64,000 bases of DNA, taken from contig NZ_CP163439.1 in NCBI RefSeq assembly GCF_041052385.1, forward strand, positions 1,488,001-1,552,000, written 5' to 3'. Position numbers and translations under genes: made by a program. A model generated the notes under the pieces. The model made no database searches, was not told the DNA's origin, and saw only the letters and a program-made list of their open reading frames with translations. Below are positions 25,664 through 35,573 of this stretch, piece by piece. The DNA comes from Streptomyces sp. R28. GTDB taxonomy: Bacteria > Actinomycetota > Actinomycetes > Streptomycetales > Streptomycetaceae. Each line of letters opens with the position of its first letter. Position 1 is the first letter of the stretch.

Positions 25664-25713
25664 ACGCCCGGATACGCCCCGGTATGCCGGCCCGACATGG
25701 CAGCCCGGCATGA

Positions 25714-25748
25714 CAGCCCGGCCCTGGACATGGGGGCCGGGCTGTTTT
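25714..25748 (+). terminator. Rho-independent terminator after rocD
   Basis: CAGCCCGGCCC (25714-25724), a 9-base loop, GGGCCGGGCTG (25734-25744) then TTTT. The stem is a perfect 11 bp. It is the clearest canonical terminator in the window and closes the ddaH-rocD operon. Confidence 0.9.
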
Positions 25749-26004
25749 GCGGGAGGGGGGAGGAGGCGGCGGCGACGGAGGCGGGCAGGTGCTTCGCATC
25801 GCGCCTTTGCCGGCCTGCCGTCGGCGTCCGTCCCCTCCGTCCCTCGTCGTCGGCCACCGTTCCGCCGCCTCCACCCGCATCCCCGCCAACACATACGGAC
25901 CGCCACTCCCCCCCATTTCCTCGCCCCCGCCATTCCCCCCGGCCCCCTCCTCCCCGCACACGCCCGGCCCCCGCAAAGAGGCGGCGTTGACCGGAAGGGT
26001 GAAG
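25749..26004. other. Intergenic region with long cytosine-rich tract
   Basis: The gap before the first SpoIIE-type gene has no convincing ORF despite open frames. From about 25856 to 25985 the plus strand is strikingly pyrimidine-rich, with at least five runs of four to seven C. The complementary strand could form G-quadruplexes. GGAAGGGTGAAG next to the ATG at 26005 is the ribosome site. No promoter hexamers are obvious. Confidence 0.6.
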
Positions 26005-28512
26005 ATGGGGACAAGAGGTGGTAGACCGCTCTCAGCGACAGAGAGGTCGGCCGTGGGCACACACGAGGAGCGGGGCGTCGCCCGGCACGGGTTCGACGTG
26101 GCGGACGCCGTGCCTGTGCTGCTTGACGCACAGGGTCGGGTGACGGGGTGGACCAGGGACGCCCAGCGGCTGCTGGCGTACACGGCCTCCGAGGCGGTGG
26201 GCAGGAGCGTCGCCGAGCTGCTGAGCGCCGAGGACGCGGGGCGGGTGCCGGAGCTGATCGAGCGGTGCCGCGTGGACGGCGGCTGGGTGGGGCTGCTGAC
26301 AGCCCTGCGCAGGGACGGGCCGCGGGTCAGGCTCATGGTGCGGATCACCGCGGCCCAGGACACCCAGGGCCCCGCACGGTGGCTCGCGCTCCTGTCGGAG
26401 CTCGACGAGGCCCCCGGCTGGGACATGAGCCGCGCCGTACTGGAGCAGATGGTCGCCCGCTCCCCCGTCGGCATAGCCATCGTCGACACGGACCTGCGGT
26501 ACGTCTGGTCGAACAGCGCCCTCGCCCAGTACGGCGGCGGCCCGCCGACCCGTCGGCTCGGTCTGCGGCTCGCGGACATCCAGCCCGGTCTGGACTCCGA
26601 GTCCATCGAGGCGCAGATGCGCCGCGTGCTGACGACCGGCGAACCGATCGTCGGCTACGAGCACGTGGGCCACGCCCGCTCCGCACCGCTGCGCGAGACC
26701 GCGCACATGATGTCGTTCACCCGGCTCGACGACGGCCACGGCCACCCCATGGGCGTGTACTACACGGTCGAGGACATCACCGACCGGCACCGCACCCGCC
26801 AGCGCCTGGCCCTGCTCGACCGGGCCGGCCAGTACATCGGCCGCTCCCTGGACATCACCCGCACCGCCCAGGAACTGGCCGACGTGGCCGTACCGGGGCT
26901 GGCCGACCTGGTCACCGTGGACCTGCTGGAGTCGGTGCTCGGGGGTGGGGAGCCGGTGGCCGGGCCGCTGAGCGAAACGGGTCCGGTGCCGCTGCGGCGC
27001 GCGGGGCAGCGGTCGGCCACCGAGCGGGTGCCGGAGGCCGTCGTCGGCATCGGTGAGGTGGTCACCTATCCGGCGGGCTCGCCTCCGATCCGCTGTCTGA
27101 GGACGGCCAGATCCTGGCGCGAGGAGAGGCTCGACCCGCTCGGCGAGGCATGGACCGAGCACGCGCGCGGCGGGCGGGCCGCCATCTTCCTCGAACTGGG
27201 TCTGCACAGCGTGATGATCGTGCCGATCCGCGCGCGGGGCGTCACCCTCGGCGTCACGACGTTCTTCCGGCGCCACCGCCAGGAGTCCTTCGAGGAGGAC
27301 GACCTGAACCTGGCCGAGGACCTCGTCTCACGGGCGGCCGTCTGTGTGGACAACGCCCGGCGCTACACCCGCGAGCGTGACGCGGCGCTGGTTCTGCAGC
27401 GCAGCCTGCTGCCGCACCAGCTGCCCGAGCAGGACGCGGTGGAGGTGTCCGCCTGCTACCGGCCGGCCGACGAGCTGACCGGCCTCGGCGGCGACTGGTA
27501 CGACGTCATCCCGCTGTCGGGCGCCCGCGTCGCCCTGGTGGTGGGCGAGGTGCCCGGGCACGGCATCGACGCCGCCGCGGCGATGGGGCGGCTGCGGACC
27601 GCCGTACGGACCCTCGCCCTGCTGGATCTGCCGCCCGAGGAGGTGCTGGCCCATCTCGACGACCTGGTCGCGCGGTCGGCCCGCGAGGAGGCCGTCCAGA
27701 TGGGCGTGGAGGAGGCCGCCATCACCCAGTCCGTGGGATCCGGGTGCGTGTATGTCATCTACGACCCGGTCGACGGGCAGTGCACCATGGCGGCCGCGGG
27801 CCATCCGGCGCCCGCGGTCGTGTGGCCCGACGGCGGCGTCACCTTCGTCGATCTTCCGCAGGGAGCGCCACTCGGGGTGGGAGGCCCCCCGTTCGAGTCG
27901 GTCGAGCTGGCCCTGGCGGCGAACAGCACGCTCGCCCTGCACACCGACGGACTGCTGGCACACGGGGACGACTGGGCCATCGACACCGACCGGGACCGGC
28001 TGCGGGCGGCCCTGGAGCGGCGCGCCGACTCGCTGGACCTGCGCTGCCGGACCGTGGTCGACGCGCTGGTCCCGGACCGCCCGCACGACGACGTGGCGCT
28101 GCTGATGGCCCGTACCCGCCTCCTCGGCGCCGAGCAGGTCGCCGACTGGGACCTGCCGGCCGACCCGGCGGCCGTGGCCGACGCACGCAAGACGGCCGCC
28201 CGGCAGCTGTCGGAGTGGGGCCTGGAGGACTTCGCCTTCACGACGGAACTGGTCGTCAGCGAGCTGGTCACCAACGCGATCCGGTACGCCACCGGCCCCA
28301 TCCGGCTGCGCCTGATCAGGGAGCGCGCGCTGATCTGCGAGGTCTTCGACGGCGGCGCCACCGCCCCGCACCTGCGCCACCCCCGCACCACCGACGAGGG
28401 CGGGCGCGGGCTGCTGCTGGTCTCCCAGTTCACCCAGCGGTGGGGCACCCGCTTCGTCCCCGAGGGGAAGATCATCTGGGCGGAGCAGTCCCTGACGGAC
28501 CCGTCGCCCTGA
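26005..28512 (+). CDS. Multidomain SpoIIE/PP2C-type phosphatase with PAS, GAF and ATPase domains
   Basis: An 835-residue putative regulator of sigma-factor partner switching. The order is PAS (about 30-120), PAS (about 145-260, IVDTDLRYVWSNSALAQYG), GAF (about 270-450, containing VMIVPIRARGVTLGVTTFF), PP2C (about 460-690; GGDWYDVIPL, PHDDVALLMA) and a C-terminal RsbW-like ATPase (about 700-830; SELVTNAIRYATG, GGRGLLLVSQF). The usual metal-binding GDVxGHG reads GEVPGHG. A GTG at 26053 with its own ribosome site is an alternative start. No membrane segment is seen, so it is probably cytoplasmic. Confidence 0.88.
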   Translation: MGTRGGRPLSATERSAVGTHEERGVARHGFDVADAVPVLLDAQGRVTGWTRDAQRLLAYTASEAVGRSVAELLSAEDAGRVPELIERCRVDGGWVGLLTALRRDGPRVRLMVRITAAQDTQGPARWLALLSELDEAPGWDMSRAVLEQMVARSPVGIAIVDTDLRYVWSNSALAQYGGGPPTRRLGLRLADIQPGLDSESIEAQMRRVLTTGEPIVGYEHVGHARSAPLRETAHMMSFTRLDDGHGHPMGVYYTVEDITDRHRTRQRLALLDRAGQYIGRSLDITRTAQELADVAVPGLADLVTVDLLESVLGGGEPVAGPLSETGPVPLRRAGQRSATERVPEAVVGIGEVVTYPAGSPPIRCLRTARSWREERLDPLGEAWTEHARGGRAAIFLELGLHSVMIVPIRARGVTLGVTTFFRRHRQESFEEDDLNLAEDLVSRAAVCVDNARRYTRERDAALVLQRSLLPHQLPEQDAVEVSACYRPADELTGLGGDWYDVIPLSGARVALVVGEVPGHGIDAAAAMGRLRTAVRTLALLDLPPEEVLAHLDDLVARSAREEAVQMGVEEAAITQSVGSGCVYVIYDPVDGQCTMAAAGHPAPAVVWPDGGVTFVDLPQGAPLGVGGPPFESVELALAANSTLALHTDGLLAHGDDWAIDTDRDRLRAALERRADSLDLRCRTVVDALVPDRPHDDVALLMARTRLLGAEQVADWDLPADPAAVADARKTAARQLSEWGLEDFAFTTELVVSELVTNAIRYATGPIRLRLIRERALICEVFDGGATAPHLRHPRTTDEGGRGLLLVSQFTQRWGTRFVPEGKIIWAEQSLTDPSP

Positions 28513-28600
28513 CCTGCCATGGTCACGCAGATGTAGTACATCGGTACATAAGTCACACAGCGTGCGAAACTGGTCCGACCCCGGTGGTGAGGCGGGAGTC

Positions 28601-29833
28601 ATGAACGAGAAGGCGATCGACTACGAGGCGGTGTTCCAGGGCCTGCCCGGAATGGTGGCACTGCTGACGTCGGAGCTGGTCTACGCCGACGCCAACGAGG
28701 ACTTCCAGCGCCTGTCCGGGCGCACCCGCGCAGAGCTGGTGGGCCGGTACATCTTCGACGTCTTCCCCGACAACCCCAACGACCCCGCCGCCACCGGCAT
28801 GCGCGACGTCCAGGCGTCGATGCTGCGCGTGGTGGCCACCGGCGAGCGCGACACCATGGCGCTGCAGCGCTATGACGTCGAGGATCCCACCCGCCCCGGC
28901 GAGTGGGTGGAGCGCTACTGGAGCCCGGTCAACGCGCCCGTCTTCGGCCCCGACGGGCGGGTGGCACTCATCGTGCACCGGGTGGAGGAGGTCACCGAGC
29001 TCATCCACCTCCGCGGCAGGCAGGGTGGCGACAGCCGGGCGCGGGTGCTGGAGGCCGAGCTGTACACGCGCGCCCGCGAACTGCAGGAGCTCAACGAACG
29101 GCTGCGGCAGGCGCACGCCCGCGAGCGCGAGGTGGCCCTCGCCCTGCAGGAGGCGATGCTGCCCGCCGGCCGGCAGGTGAGCAACCACCGGGCCGCCGTG
29201 CGCTACCGGCCCGCGATCGGCGCGCTGAACGTGTGCGGCGACTGGTACGACGTGGTCGACCTGGTGGGCGGCAACCGAATCGGCGTGTCCGTGGGCGACG
29301 TGGTCGGTCACGGCCTGGCGGCCGCCGGGGTCATGGGTCAGCTGCGCAGCGCGCTCAGCGCCACCTCCCGCGTCGCCGACGGCCCGGCGCAGGCGCTCGA
29401 CGTGCTGGGACGGTACGCCCATGTCGTCGACGGCGCCGAATCGGCCACCGCGGTCACGACGTTCGTCGACTTCGACGCCCACACCGTCACCTACAGCAGC
29501 GCGGGCCACCCACCGCCGGTGCTGGTCCACGCCGACGGCCGCGTGGAGTTCCTCGACCAGGCCACCGACCCGCCCCTGGACGCCCGCCCCGACCCGGTCC
29601 CAAGACCGCAGGCCGTCACGTCCTTCACCGGCGGCGCCACGCTGGCGCTGTACACCGACGGCCTGATCGAACGCCGCCGCGAGGACATCGACGCCGGCCT
29701 GACCCGCCTCGCCGACGCCCTCGTACGCCACCGCACGGCCGACCCCGAGCCCCTCGCCGACGCCGTCCTGCTGGAGCTGCTGCCGCCGGGCGGCGCGACG
29801 GACGACGCGGCGCTGATCATCGTGCGGCTGTGA
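28601..29833 (+). CDS. PAS-domain SpoIIE/PP2C-type phosphatase
   Basis: A 410-residue protein with an N-terminal PAS domain (about 8-125, YADANEDFQRLSGRTRAELVG), a coiled-coil linker (ELYTRARELQELNERLRQAH) and a PP2C/SpoIIE domain. CGDWYDVVDL, VSVGDVVGHGLAAAG and TDDAALIIV retain the metal-binding aspartates. The ATG at 28601 follows GGGAG. It lies 88 bases after the larger phosphatase gene in the same direction; the gap contains GTACATCGGTACAT, a possible operator. The two proteins may act on a shared anti-anti-sigma factor. Confidence 0.88.
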   Translation: MNEKAIDYEAVFQGLPGMVALLTSELVYADANEDFQRLSGRTRAELVGRYIFDVFPDNPNDPAATGMRDVQASMLRVVATGERDTMALQRYDVEDPTRPGEWVERYWSPVNAPVFGPDGRVALIVHRVEEVTELIHLRGRQGGDSRARVLEAELYTRARELQELNERLRQAHAREREVALALQEAMLPAGRQVSNHRAAVRYRPAIGALNVCGDWYDVVDLVGGNRIGVSVGDVVGHGLAAAGVMGQLRSALSATSRVADGPAQALDVLGRYAHVVDGAESATAVTTFVDFDAHTVTYSSAGHPPPVLVHADGRVEFLDQATDPPLDARPDPVPRPQAVTSFTGGATLALYTDGLIERRREDIDAGLTRLADALVRHRTADPEPLADAVLLELLPPGGATDDAALIIVRL

Positions 29834-30156
29834 TGAACGAGCAGACGAGACGGCTCCCCGCAAGGGCGGGCGACCTGCCACCCGGTAACCGTGATCACGC
29901 CAAACCGCGTCATCAGGTTGCCGCACACCTGCCCATGACACCAGGCTGGCCCGGCGGTCCTCCCCACCCGCAAGTGACGCCGCCCGCCACGTTCCTGACT
30001 TCCAGTCAGGAGATTCGGTGTCGGCCGGCATCCGTCCGACCCGACCCGGTTCCGGCCTGTCACCCCTGCGCCTACACTGGCAGCCCCACAGCACGCCGGT
30101 TGACCTGCCAGAACGCGGCGGTTGGAAGTGATCCGCCGGAGTGAGGAGCGACCCCT
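29834..30156 (+). promoter_or_regulatory. Intergenic region with inverted repeat and candidate plsC promoter
   Basis: No gene is seen in 323 bases. CCTGACT-TCC-AGTCAGG (29994-30010) is a perfect 7-bp hairpin. TTCCGG (30050-30055) and TACACT (30073-30078) with a 17-base spacer are a plausible promoter for the acyltransferase gene, giving a leader of about 70 bases. Confidence 0.45.
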
Positions 30157-30882
30157 TTGTTCTACTACGTACTCAAATACGTGTTGTTGGGACCTCTGCT
30201 GAGACTGGTCTTCCGCCCTCGCATAGAAGGCCTCGAGCACGTGCCGGCCACCGGCGCGGCCATCGTCGCCGGCAACCACCTGTCGTTCTCCGACCACTTC
30301 CTGATGCCCGCGATGCTCAAGCGGCGCATCACCTTCCTCGCCAAGAAGGAGTACTTCACGGGCCCGGGCATCAGGGGACGCCTGACCGCGGCCTTCTTCC
30401 GCAGCGCCGGGCAGATCCCGGTCGACCGCACCGGCAAGGAGGCGGGCCAGGCCGCGATCCGCGAGGGGCTCGGGGTCCTGAGCAAGGACGAGCTCCTCGG
30501 CATCTACCCGGAGGGCACCCGCTCGCACGACGGCCGCCTCTACAAGGGCAAGGTCGGGGTCGCGGTGATGGCGCTGAGGGCGCGGGTCCCGGTCATTCCC
30601 TGCGCGATGATCGGCACGTTCGAGGCCCAGCCGCCGGGCAAGGTCATCCCGAACCTCCACCCGGTGACGATCCGCTTCGGCAAGCCCCTCGACTTCTCCC
30701 GCTACGCCGGCATGGAGAACGAGAAGGCGATCCTGCGCGCCGTGACCGACGAGATCATGTACGCGATCCTCTCGCTCTCCGAGCAGGAGTACGTCGACCA
30801 GTACGCGGCCGTCGCCAAGGCCGAGGAGGCCGCCGCCAAGGCGGAGAAGGAGCGCAAGTTCCCTCGGTTGCCCATCAGTTGA
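30157..30882 (+). CDS. 1-acyl-sn-glycerol-3-phosphate acyltransferase (PlsC family)
   Basis: A 241-residue membrane-associated acyltransferase of phospholipid synthesis. The catalytic motif NHLSFSDH (His41/Asp46) and the acceptor motif YPEGTRSH are present. A hydrophobic N-terminus (FYYVLKYVLLGPLLRLVF) anchors it. The start is a TTG at 30157 with GAGGAG upstream; the family N-terminus supports it. The C-terminal 30 residues are an Ala/Lys/Glu-rich helix. Its 3' end overlaps the convergent ureD gene by 8 bases. Confidence 0.9.
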   Translation: MFYYVLKYVLLGPLLRLVFRPRIEGLEHVPATGAAIVAGNHLSFSDHFLMPAMLKRRITFLAKKEYFTGPGIRGRLTAAFFRSAGQIPVDRTGKEAGQAAIREGLGVLSKDELLGIYPEGTRSHDGRLYKGKVGVAVMALRARVPVIPCAMIGTFEAQPPGKVIPNLHPVTIRFGKPLDFSRYAGMENEKAILRAVTDEIMYAILSLSEQEYVDQYAAVAKAEEAAAKAEKERKFPRLPIS

Positions 30883-31684
30883 CGCGGTCTTGCGCGTGGG
30901 GCGCTCGGTCGAGGGACTCGAGCGCCCCGAGCGCCTCGTCGAGCAGCCTGCGCAGCCGCAGCGCGTCCGCCGCCACGGCGCTCACCAGAGCGGCGGGGCC
31001 GGCAAGCGGCACGACGGCGGCGTTCTCCCCCAGCACCCGAGCCACCACCGGAGCCTCGGCGAACTCGGGCCGTACGACGACGAGCTGACCGACAGCCCGG
31101 TGTCCGCCGAGCCCGGCGGGGCCGTCCCAGCCACCCGGCGCACCGGGCCCACAGGCAAGCTCCTGATCGAGAACAACCCGACCCGCGACACTCACCCGGA
31201 TCCGGCTCCCGAGCCGCCCCGGCTCCTCCCCCGCCCGCCCGAGCACCTGCTCCTCACGCAGCACGAGCCGCCCCGCCGCGCCGACGTCGACGCGGGTCGT
31301 GACGTACAGATCACTGCCTCGCGCGCAGATCAACTGCTCGGGCAGCCAGTGCAGTTCGCCGCCGTCGGCGACGGAGAGCCGTACGTCGTAACGGGACTCG
31401 CTCTTGCTCTGTCCCGGCAGCGCGATGGTGGCGCCCGCCGACCCGACGCGCAGCCGGGCGCCGGTCTCCACATCGGCCGCCACGGTGAAGTGGTCGCCGC
31501 CGAGAGGCCCGCTCATCGCGCCGACGAGCACGACCCGCGCCTCGGCGCCGCTCCCCCGGGTCCGCCGGAGCGCCAGCGGCCCGTCGCCCTCGAGCACGGG
31601 CAGCGAGGTGCCGCCCCGCCCGTCGTCCCGGGCGACGATCCGCGCGACCGCCCGTACTCCACCCGCCACGGTCACGCCGTCCAC
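30875..31684 (-). CDS. ureD: Urease accessory protein UreD
   Basis: A 269-residue scaffold of the UreD-UreF-UreG nickel-insertion complex. It shows the family pattern [25 protein letters not shown] followed by [20 protein letters not shown]. The first possible start is the GTG at 31684; a GTG at 31675 overlaps the ureG stop (GTGA) and is an equally good choice. Last gene of the urease operon, converging on plsC. Confidence 0.92.
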   Translation of the reverse strand: MDGVTVAGGVRAVARIVARDDGRGGTSLPVLEGDGPLALRRTRGSGAEARVVLVGAMSGPLGGDHFTVAADVETGARLRVGSAGATIALPGQSKSESRYDVRLSVADGGELHWLPEQLICARGSDLYVTTRVDVGAAGRLVLREEQVLGRAGEEPGRLGSRIRVSVAGRVVLDQELACGPGAPGGWDGPAGLGGHRAVGQLVVVRPEFAEAPVVARVLGENAAVVPLAGPAALVSAVAADALRLRRLLDEALGALESLDRAPHAQDRVN

Positions 31685-32349
31685 GCCGCGAGCCGCGCCC
31701 GCACCCAGTCGGCGACGTCGTGCACGCCGGGCTCGCTCCGGAGCGATTGGAAGACGACCGGGAGTTCGGCCCGCTGCGCCTTGGCGTCGGCCGCCATCCG
31801 CGCCAGGTCGGAGCCGACGTACGGCGCGAGGTCGGTCTTGTTGACGACGAGCAGATCGGCGGTGGTCACCCCCGGCCCGCCCTTGCGCGGAATGTCGTCC
31901 CCACCGGCGACGTCGATCACGAAGATCTGCGCATCGACGAGCCCCTTGGAGAAGGTGGCGGTGAGGTTGTCCCCACCGGACTCGACGAGGATGAGGTCGA
32001 GGGGGCCGACCTCGTCCTCCAGATCCTCGACGGCTTCGAGGTTCGCGGAGATGTCGTCCCGAATCGCGGTGTGCGGACAGGCCCCCGTCTCCACGGCTGT
32101 GATCCGCTCGGGCGGCAACACCGCCTCCCGCAGCAGGAACTCGGCGTCCTCACGCGTGTAGATGTCGTTCGTGACGACCGCGAGGGAGAACTCGTCACGC
32201 AGGGCACGGCAGAGCGCGGCGACGGTCGCGGTCTTGCCGGACCCGACGGGCCCGCCGAGTCCGATACGCAGCGCACGGCGCGATCCGTCGGGACGGCGGG
32301 CGTCGGCGCTGACGGCGGAGGGGCCGTCGTGGGAGTGGTCGAGGTGCAT
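31672..32349 (-). CDS. ureG: Urease accessory GTPase UreG
   Basis: A 225-residue SIMIBI GTPase that powers nickel delivery to apo-urease. The P-loop is GPVGSGKT (33-40). Also seen: [13 protein letters not shown], the nickel-binding [13 protein letters not shown] (the Cys-Pro-His motif) and VVNKTDLAP. The N-terminus MHLDHSHDG is histidine-bearing, which may help nickel handling because no ureE is in the cluster. Lies 62 bases after ureF. Confidence 0.96.
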   Translation of the reverse strand: MHLDHSHDGPSAVSADARRPDGSRRALRIGLGGPVGSGKTATVAALCRALRDEFSLAVVTNDIYTREDAEFLLREAVLPPERITAVETGACPHTAIRDDISANLEAVEDLEDEVGPLDLILVESGGDNLTATFSKGLVDAQIFVIDVAGGDDIPRKGGPGVTTADLLVVNKTDLAPYVGSDLARMAADAKAQRAELPVVFQSLRSEPGVHDVADWVRARLAAWTA

Positions 32350-32411
32350 GGGGCGGCTCCTTCGGTACGAGATGTGCTGGGGGCTGGCTCAGTCGAGGGG
32401 TGGGCGGCTTT

Positions 32412-33086
32412 CTACGAGGCGAACAGACGTACGGCCCAAGCCGCATGCACCTCCGCCCCGATCTCCAGCAACGGAGCGGAAGCGGCGGGCAACTCGTCGA
32501 CTCCCCCGTCGACGACCAGTCGCCCCGCCTCGACCGCCCGGTCCACCACCCGGTCCAACTCCGGCGCCAACCGGGCCAGCACCGCCGTGGCGTCGAAGGG
32601 ATCGAGACTCAGCAACCGCACCGTCGCGGACGCCGGCCCGCTCACACTCTCGTACGCCGCACAGTAAGCAGCCTCGACGGCCTCCAACCCCGCCGCCCGG
32701 GCCACGACGCCCAGCACGACGGGCTGATGGGCCCCCTTGGGAAACCGACGAGCAAGGTCGTCCAGCTCCTGGGACGGCCACGTCGCCCGAGCGGCCCGCA
32801 TCAGCTGCCGCCCCAACTTCCGCGCGGCAAGCCGCAACGCGGGCGACGGCGTGCGGGCGTCGGCGGCCTCGTCCAGGGCCACCGCATCGACCCCGAGCGC
32901 GGCCGCCGCGGCGAGCGAGGCCGCGACCAGCCCCGCCGTGTGCAGCCGCCCCCGGCAGAAGTCCTCCAGGCTCGCGGCCCCGCTGATCCGCCCCGCCTTG
33001 ACGGCCGCCTCGGCCCCGCCGGAGTGCGCATGCCCCCCGGCGGGAAAGCGGCCGTCGGCCAGGACGAGAAGTGTTGCCCGTGACAT
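32412..33086 (-). CDS. ureF: Urease accessory protein UreF
   Basis: A 224-residue all-helical accessory protein that couples UreG to the UreD-urease complex. The N-terminus LLVLADGRFPAGGHAHSGG and the segment CAAYESVSGPASATVRLL are family hallmarks. The ATG at 33086 gives the normal length; a much longer open frame upstream only reads through ureC. It starts 14 bases after the ureC stop. Confidence 0.93.
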   Translation of the reverse strand: MSRATLLVLADGRFPAGGHAHSGGAEAAVKAGRISGAASLEDFCRGRLHTAGLVAASLAAAAALGVDAVALDEAADARTPSPALRLAARKLGRQLMRAARATWPSQELDDLARRFPKGAHQPVVLGVVARAAGLEAVEAAYCAAYESVSGPASATVRLLSLDPFDATAVLARLAPELDRVVDRAVEAGRLVVDGGVDELPAASAPLLEIGAEVHAAWAVRLFAS

Positions 33087-33100
33087 CGAAGACCCAGCCC

Positions 33101-34822
33101 TCAGAACAGGAAGTAGCGCTGGGCCATGGGCAGTTCGGCGGCGGGCGTGGCCTCCACCAGCTCCCCGTCGATGTGCACGGCGAAGCTGTCGGGATCGACC
33201 CGTACGTCGGGCCGCGCGTCGTTCTGCCGCATGTCGGCCTTGGTCACCCCACGCGTCGACTCGATGGCCACGAACCGCTTCCCGAGCTGGAGCCGCTCCG
33301 CGAGCCCGTCCTCGATCGCGAGCGGCGCCACGAAGTTGACCGAGTTCGAGGCCGGCGCCCGTCCGATCGCGCCGAACATCGGCCGGGGCAGGATCGGCTG
33401 CGGCGTCGGGATGGACGCGTTGGCGTCGCCCATCTGCGCGTACGCGATCTGCCCGCCCTTGATGACGAGGTGCGGCTTGACGCCGAAGAACGCCGGCTGC
33501 CACAGCACCAGGTCGGCGAGCTTGCCGGTCTCGACGGAGCCGACCTCGTGGGAAAGCCCCTGGGCGAGGGCCGGGTTGATCGTGTACTTGGCGACGTACC
33601 GCCGCACCCGGTGGTTGTCCGCGCGCCCGTCCCCGGGCAGCGCACCCCGCCGCCGCTTCATGACGTGGGCGGTCTGCCAGGTCCGCATGACGACCTCGCC
33701 GACGCGGCCCATGGCCTGGGCGTCGGACGAGATGATCGAGATCGCTCCGAGGTCGTGGAGGATGTCCTCCGCGCCGATCGTCGACGGGCGGATGCGGGAC
33801 TCGGCGAACGCGAGGTCCTCGGGCACCGCCGGGTTGAGGTGGTGGCACACCATCAGCATGTCGAGGTGTTCCTCGGCGGTGTTGACGGTGAACGGCCGCG
33901 TCGGGTTGGTCGAGCTGGGCAGCACGTGCGGCTCGGAGACGACGGTCATGATGTCCGGCGCGTGCCCGCCGCCCGCGCCCTCGGTGTGGTAGGCGTGGAT
34001 GCCGCGTCCGGCGATCGCCGCGAGCGTGTCGCCGACGAAACCGGCCTCGTTCAGCGTGTCCGTGTGGATCGCGACCTGGATGCCGGTCCGGTCGGCGACG
34101 GTCAGCGAGGCGTCGATGACGGCCGGGGTGGAGCCCCAGTCCTCGTGCAGCTTGAGGCCGAGCGCGCCGCCGCGGATCTGGGACAGCATCGCCTCGTGGG
34201 AGACGGTGTTGCCCTTGCCCAGCAGGCCGAAGTTGACGGGGTGCTCCTCCATCGCCTCCAGCATCCGGGCCAGATGCCAGGGGCCGGGCGTCACGGTGGT
34301 CGCCTTGGAGCCCTCGGCGGGTCCGGTGCCGCCGCCGATCAGCGTGGTGATGCCGGCGGCGAGCGCCTCGTCGGCGATCTGGGGGCAGATGAAGTGCACG
34401 TGCGCGTCGATGGCGCCGGCCGTGAGGATGCGCCCGTTGCCGGCGATGATCTCGGTCTCGGGGCCGATGACGAGGTCCGGGTGCACCCCGTCCATCGTGT
34501 CGGGGTTGCCCGCCTTGCCGATGCCGGTGATCCGGCCGTCGCGGATGCCGACGTCGGCCTTGACGATGCCCCAGTGGTCGATGATCACGACGCCCGTGAT
34601 GACGGTGTCGGGGGTGCCGTCTGCGCGCGTAGCACGGGACTGGCCCATGGATTCGCGGATGACCTTGCCGCCGCCGAACACGGCCTCGTCACCGGCGAGT
34701 CCGGGACCGCCGGAACGGTCCTCCTCGATCTCGACCAGCAGGTCGGTGTCGGCGAGCCGGATGCGGTCGCCGGTGGTGGGGCCGAACAGGTCGGCGTACG
34801 CGGCCCGGGAGATCTCAGGCAT
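33101..34822 (-). CDS. ureC: Urease alpha (catalytic) subunit
   Basis: A 573-residue subunit hydrolysing urea to ammonia and carbamate at a di-nickel site. All ligands are visible: His141/His143 (HVH), the lysine to be carbamylated Lys224 (GLKLHEDWG), His253 and His279, and Asp367 (SSDAQAMGR). The flap MVCHHLNP holds Cys326 and active-site His327/328. The ATG at 34822 is preferred over a GTG at 34831 because GGAGG is 8 bases upstream. It overlaps ureB by 8 bases. Confidence 0.98.
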   Translation of the reverse strand: MPEISRAAYADLFGPTTGDRIRLADTDLLVEIEEDRSGGPGLAGDEAVFGGGKVIRESMGQSRATRADGTPDTVITGVVIIDHWGIVKADVGIRDGRITGIGKAGNPDTMDGVHPDLVIGPETEIIAGNGRILTAGAIDAHVHFICPQIADEALAAGITTLIGGGTGPAEGSKATTVTPGPWHLARMLEAMEEHPVNFGLLGKGNTVSHEAMLSQIRGGALGLKLHEDWGSTPAVIDASLTVADRTGIQVAIHTDTLNEAGFVGDTLAAIAGRGIHAYHTEGAGGGHAPDIMTVVSEPHVLPSSTNPTRPFTVNTAEEHLDMLMVCHHLNPAVPEDLAFAESRIRPSTIGAEDILHDLGAISIISSDAQAMGRVGEVVMRTWQTAHVMKRRRGALPGDGRADNHRVRRYVAKYTINPALAQGLSHEVGSVETGKLADLVLWQPAFFGVKPHLVIKGGQIAYAQMGDANASIPTPQPILPRPMFGAIGRAPASNSVNFVAPLAIEDGLAERLQLGKRFVAIESTRGVTKADMRQNDARPDVRVDPDSFAVHIDGELVEATPAAELPMAQRYFLF

Positions 34823-35126
34823 CGAGGGCACCTCCGGTCTCCCCGCGCAGTCCGGGCACCACGCGGGCGCCGGCGAGCGGGACGAGTTCGACGTCGACGG
34901 GGATCCCGGGCTCGAAGCGCACGGCGGTGCCGGCGGCGATGTTCAGCCGCTGGCCGCGGGCTGCGGCGCGGTCGAAGTCCAGACCGGGGTTGGCCTCGGC
35001 GAAGTGGTAGTGGGAGCCGACCTGGACGGGCCGGTCGGCGGCGTTGAGGACGGTCAGCCGGGTGACCTCGCGGCCTTCGTTGTAGGCAATCGACCCGTCG
35101 GCGAACAGGATCTCTCCGGGAATCAT
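34815..35126 (-). CDS. ureB: Urease beta subunit
   Basis: A 103-residue structural subunit. The pattern [40 protein letters not shown] and [17 protein letters not shown] is diagnostic. The start lies 11 bases after ureA and the end overlaps ureC, indicating coupled translation of the three structural genes. Confidence 0.97.
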   Translation of the reverse strand: MIPGEILFADGSIAYNEGREVTRLTVLNAADRPVQVGSHYHFAEANPGLDFDRAAARGQRLNIAAGTAVRFEPGIPVDVELVPLAGARVVPGLRGETGGALDA

Positions 35127-35137
35127 CGAGGCCCCCT

Positions 35138-35440
35138 TCAGACGATCGGGTCGTGGACGGTGACGAGCTTGGTGCCGTCCGGGAAGGTCGCCTCGACCTG
35201 CACGTCGTGGATCATCTCGGGTATGCCCTCCATGACGTCGTCGCGCGTGAGCAGCTTGCGCCCGGAGGCCATGAGCTCGGCGACGGTACGGCCGTCACGG
35301 GCGCCCTCGAGGATGTGCGACGTGATGAGGGCGACCGCCTCGGGGTGGTTCAGCTTGAGCCCGCGGGCCCGGCGCTTCTCGGCCACGTCGGCCGCCACGT
35401 GGATGAGCAGCCTCTCTTGCTCGTGCGGGGTCAGTTGCAC
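35138..35440 (-). CDS. ureA: Urease gamma subunit
   Basis: A 100-residue structural subunit and first gene of ureABCFGD. The GTG at 35440 ([20 protein letters not shown]) with GAGGTGGGAC just upstream gives the exact family length; an extension to 35548 would add residues not found in UreA. Hallmarks are [13 protein letters not shown] and [20 protein letters not shown]. The 130-bp gap to the TetR gene should hold the operon promoter; no strong hexamers stand out. Confidence 0.96.
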   Translation of the reverse strand: MQLTPHEQERLLIHVAADVAEKRRARGLKLNHPEAVALITSHILEGARDGRTVAELMASGRKLLTRDDVMEGIPEMIHDVQVEATFPDGTKLVTVHDPIV

Positions 35441-35573
35441 GTCCCACCTCACAGTCTTCGCTCCGGACCGTGCGGGGTCCGGTTGCCTCGGCCACCGGGC
35501 AAAGTCCCTGGTGGCGTAGATCGGCAGGCTAGTTGGACCGAGTTTCAAGCAAGTTAACCGGACCGTGATCCGC

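Noticed and set aside
25747..26004. N-terminal extension of the SpoIIE-type gene
   Set aside because: The added residues come from the C-rich tract and are Pro/Ser-rich without conservation signals; a good ribosome site precedes the ATG at 26005.
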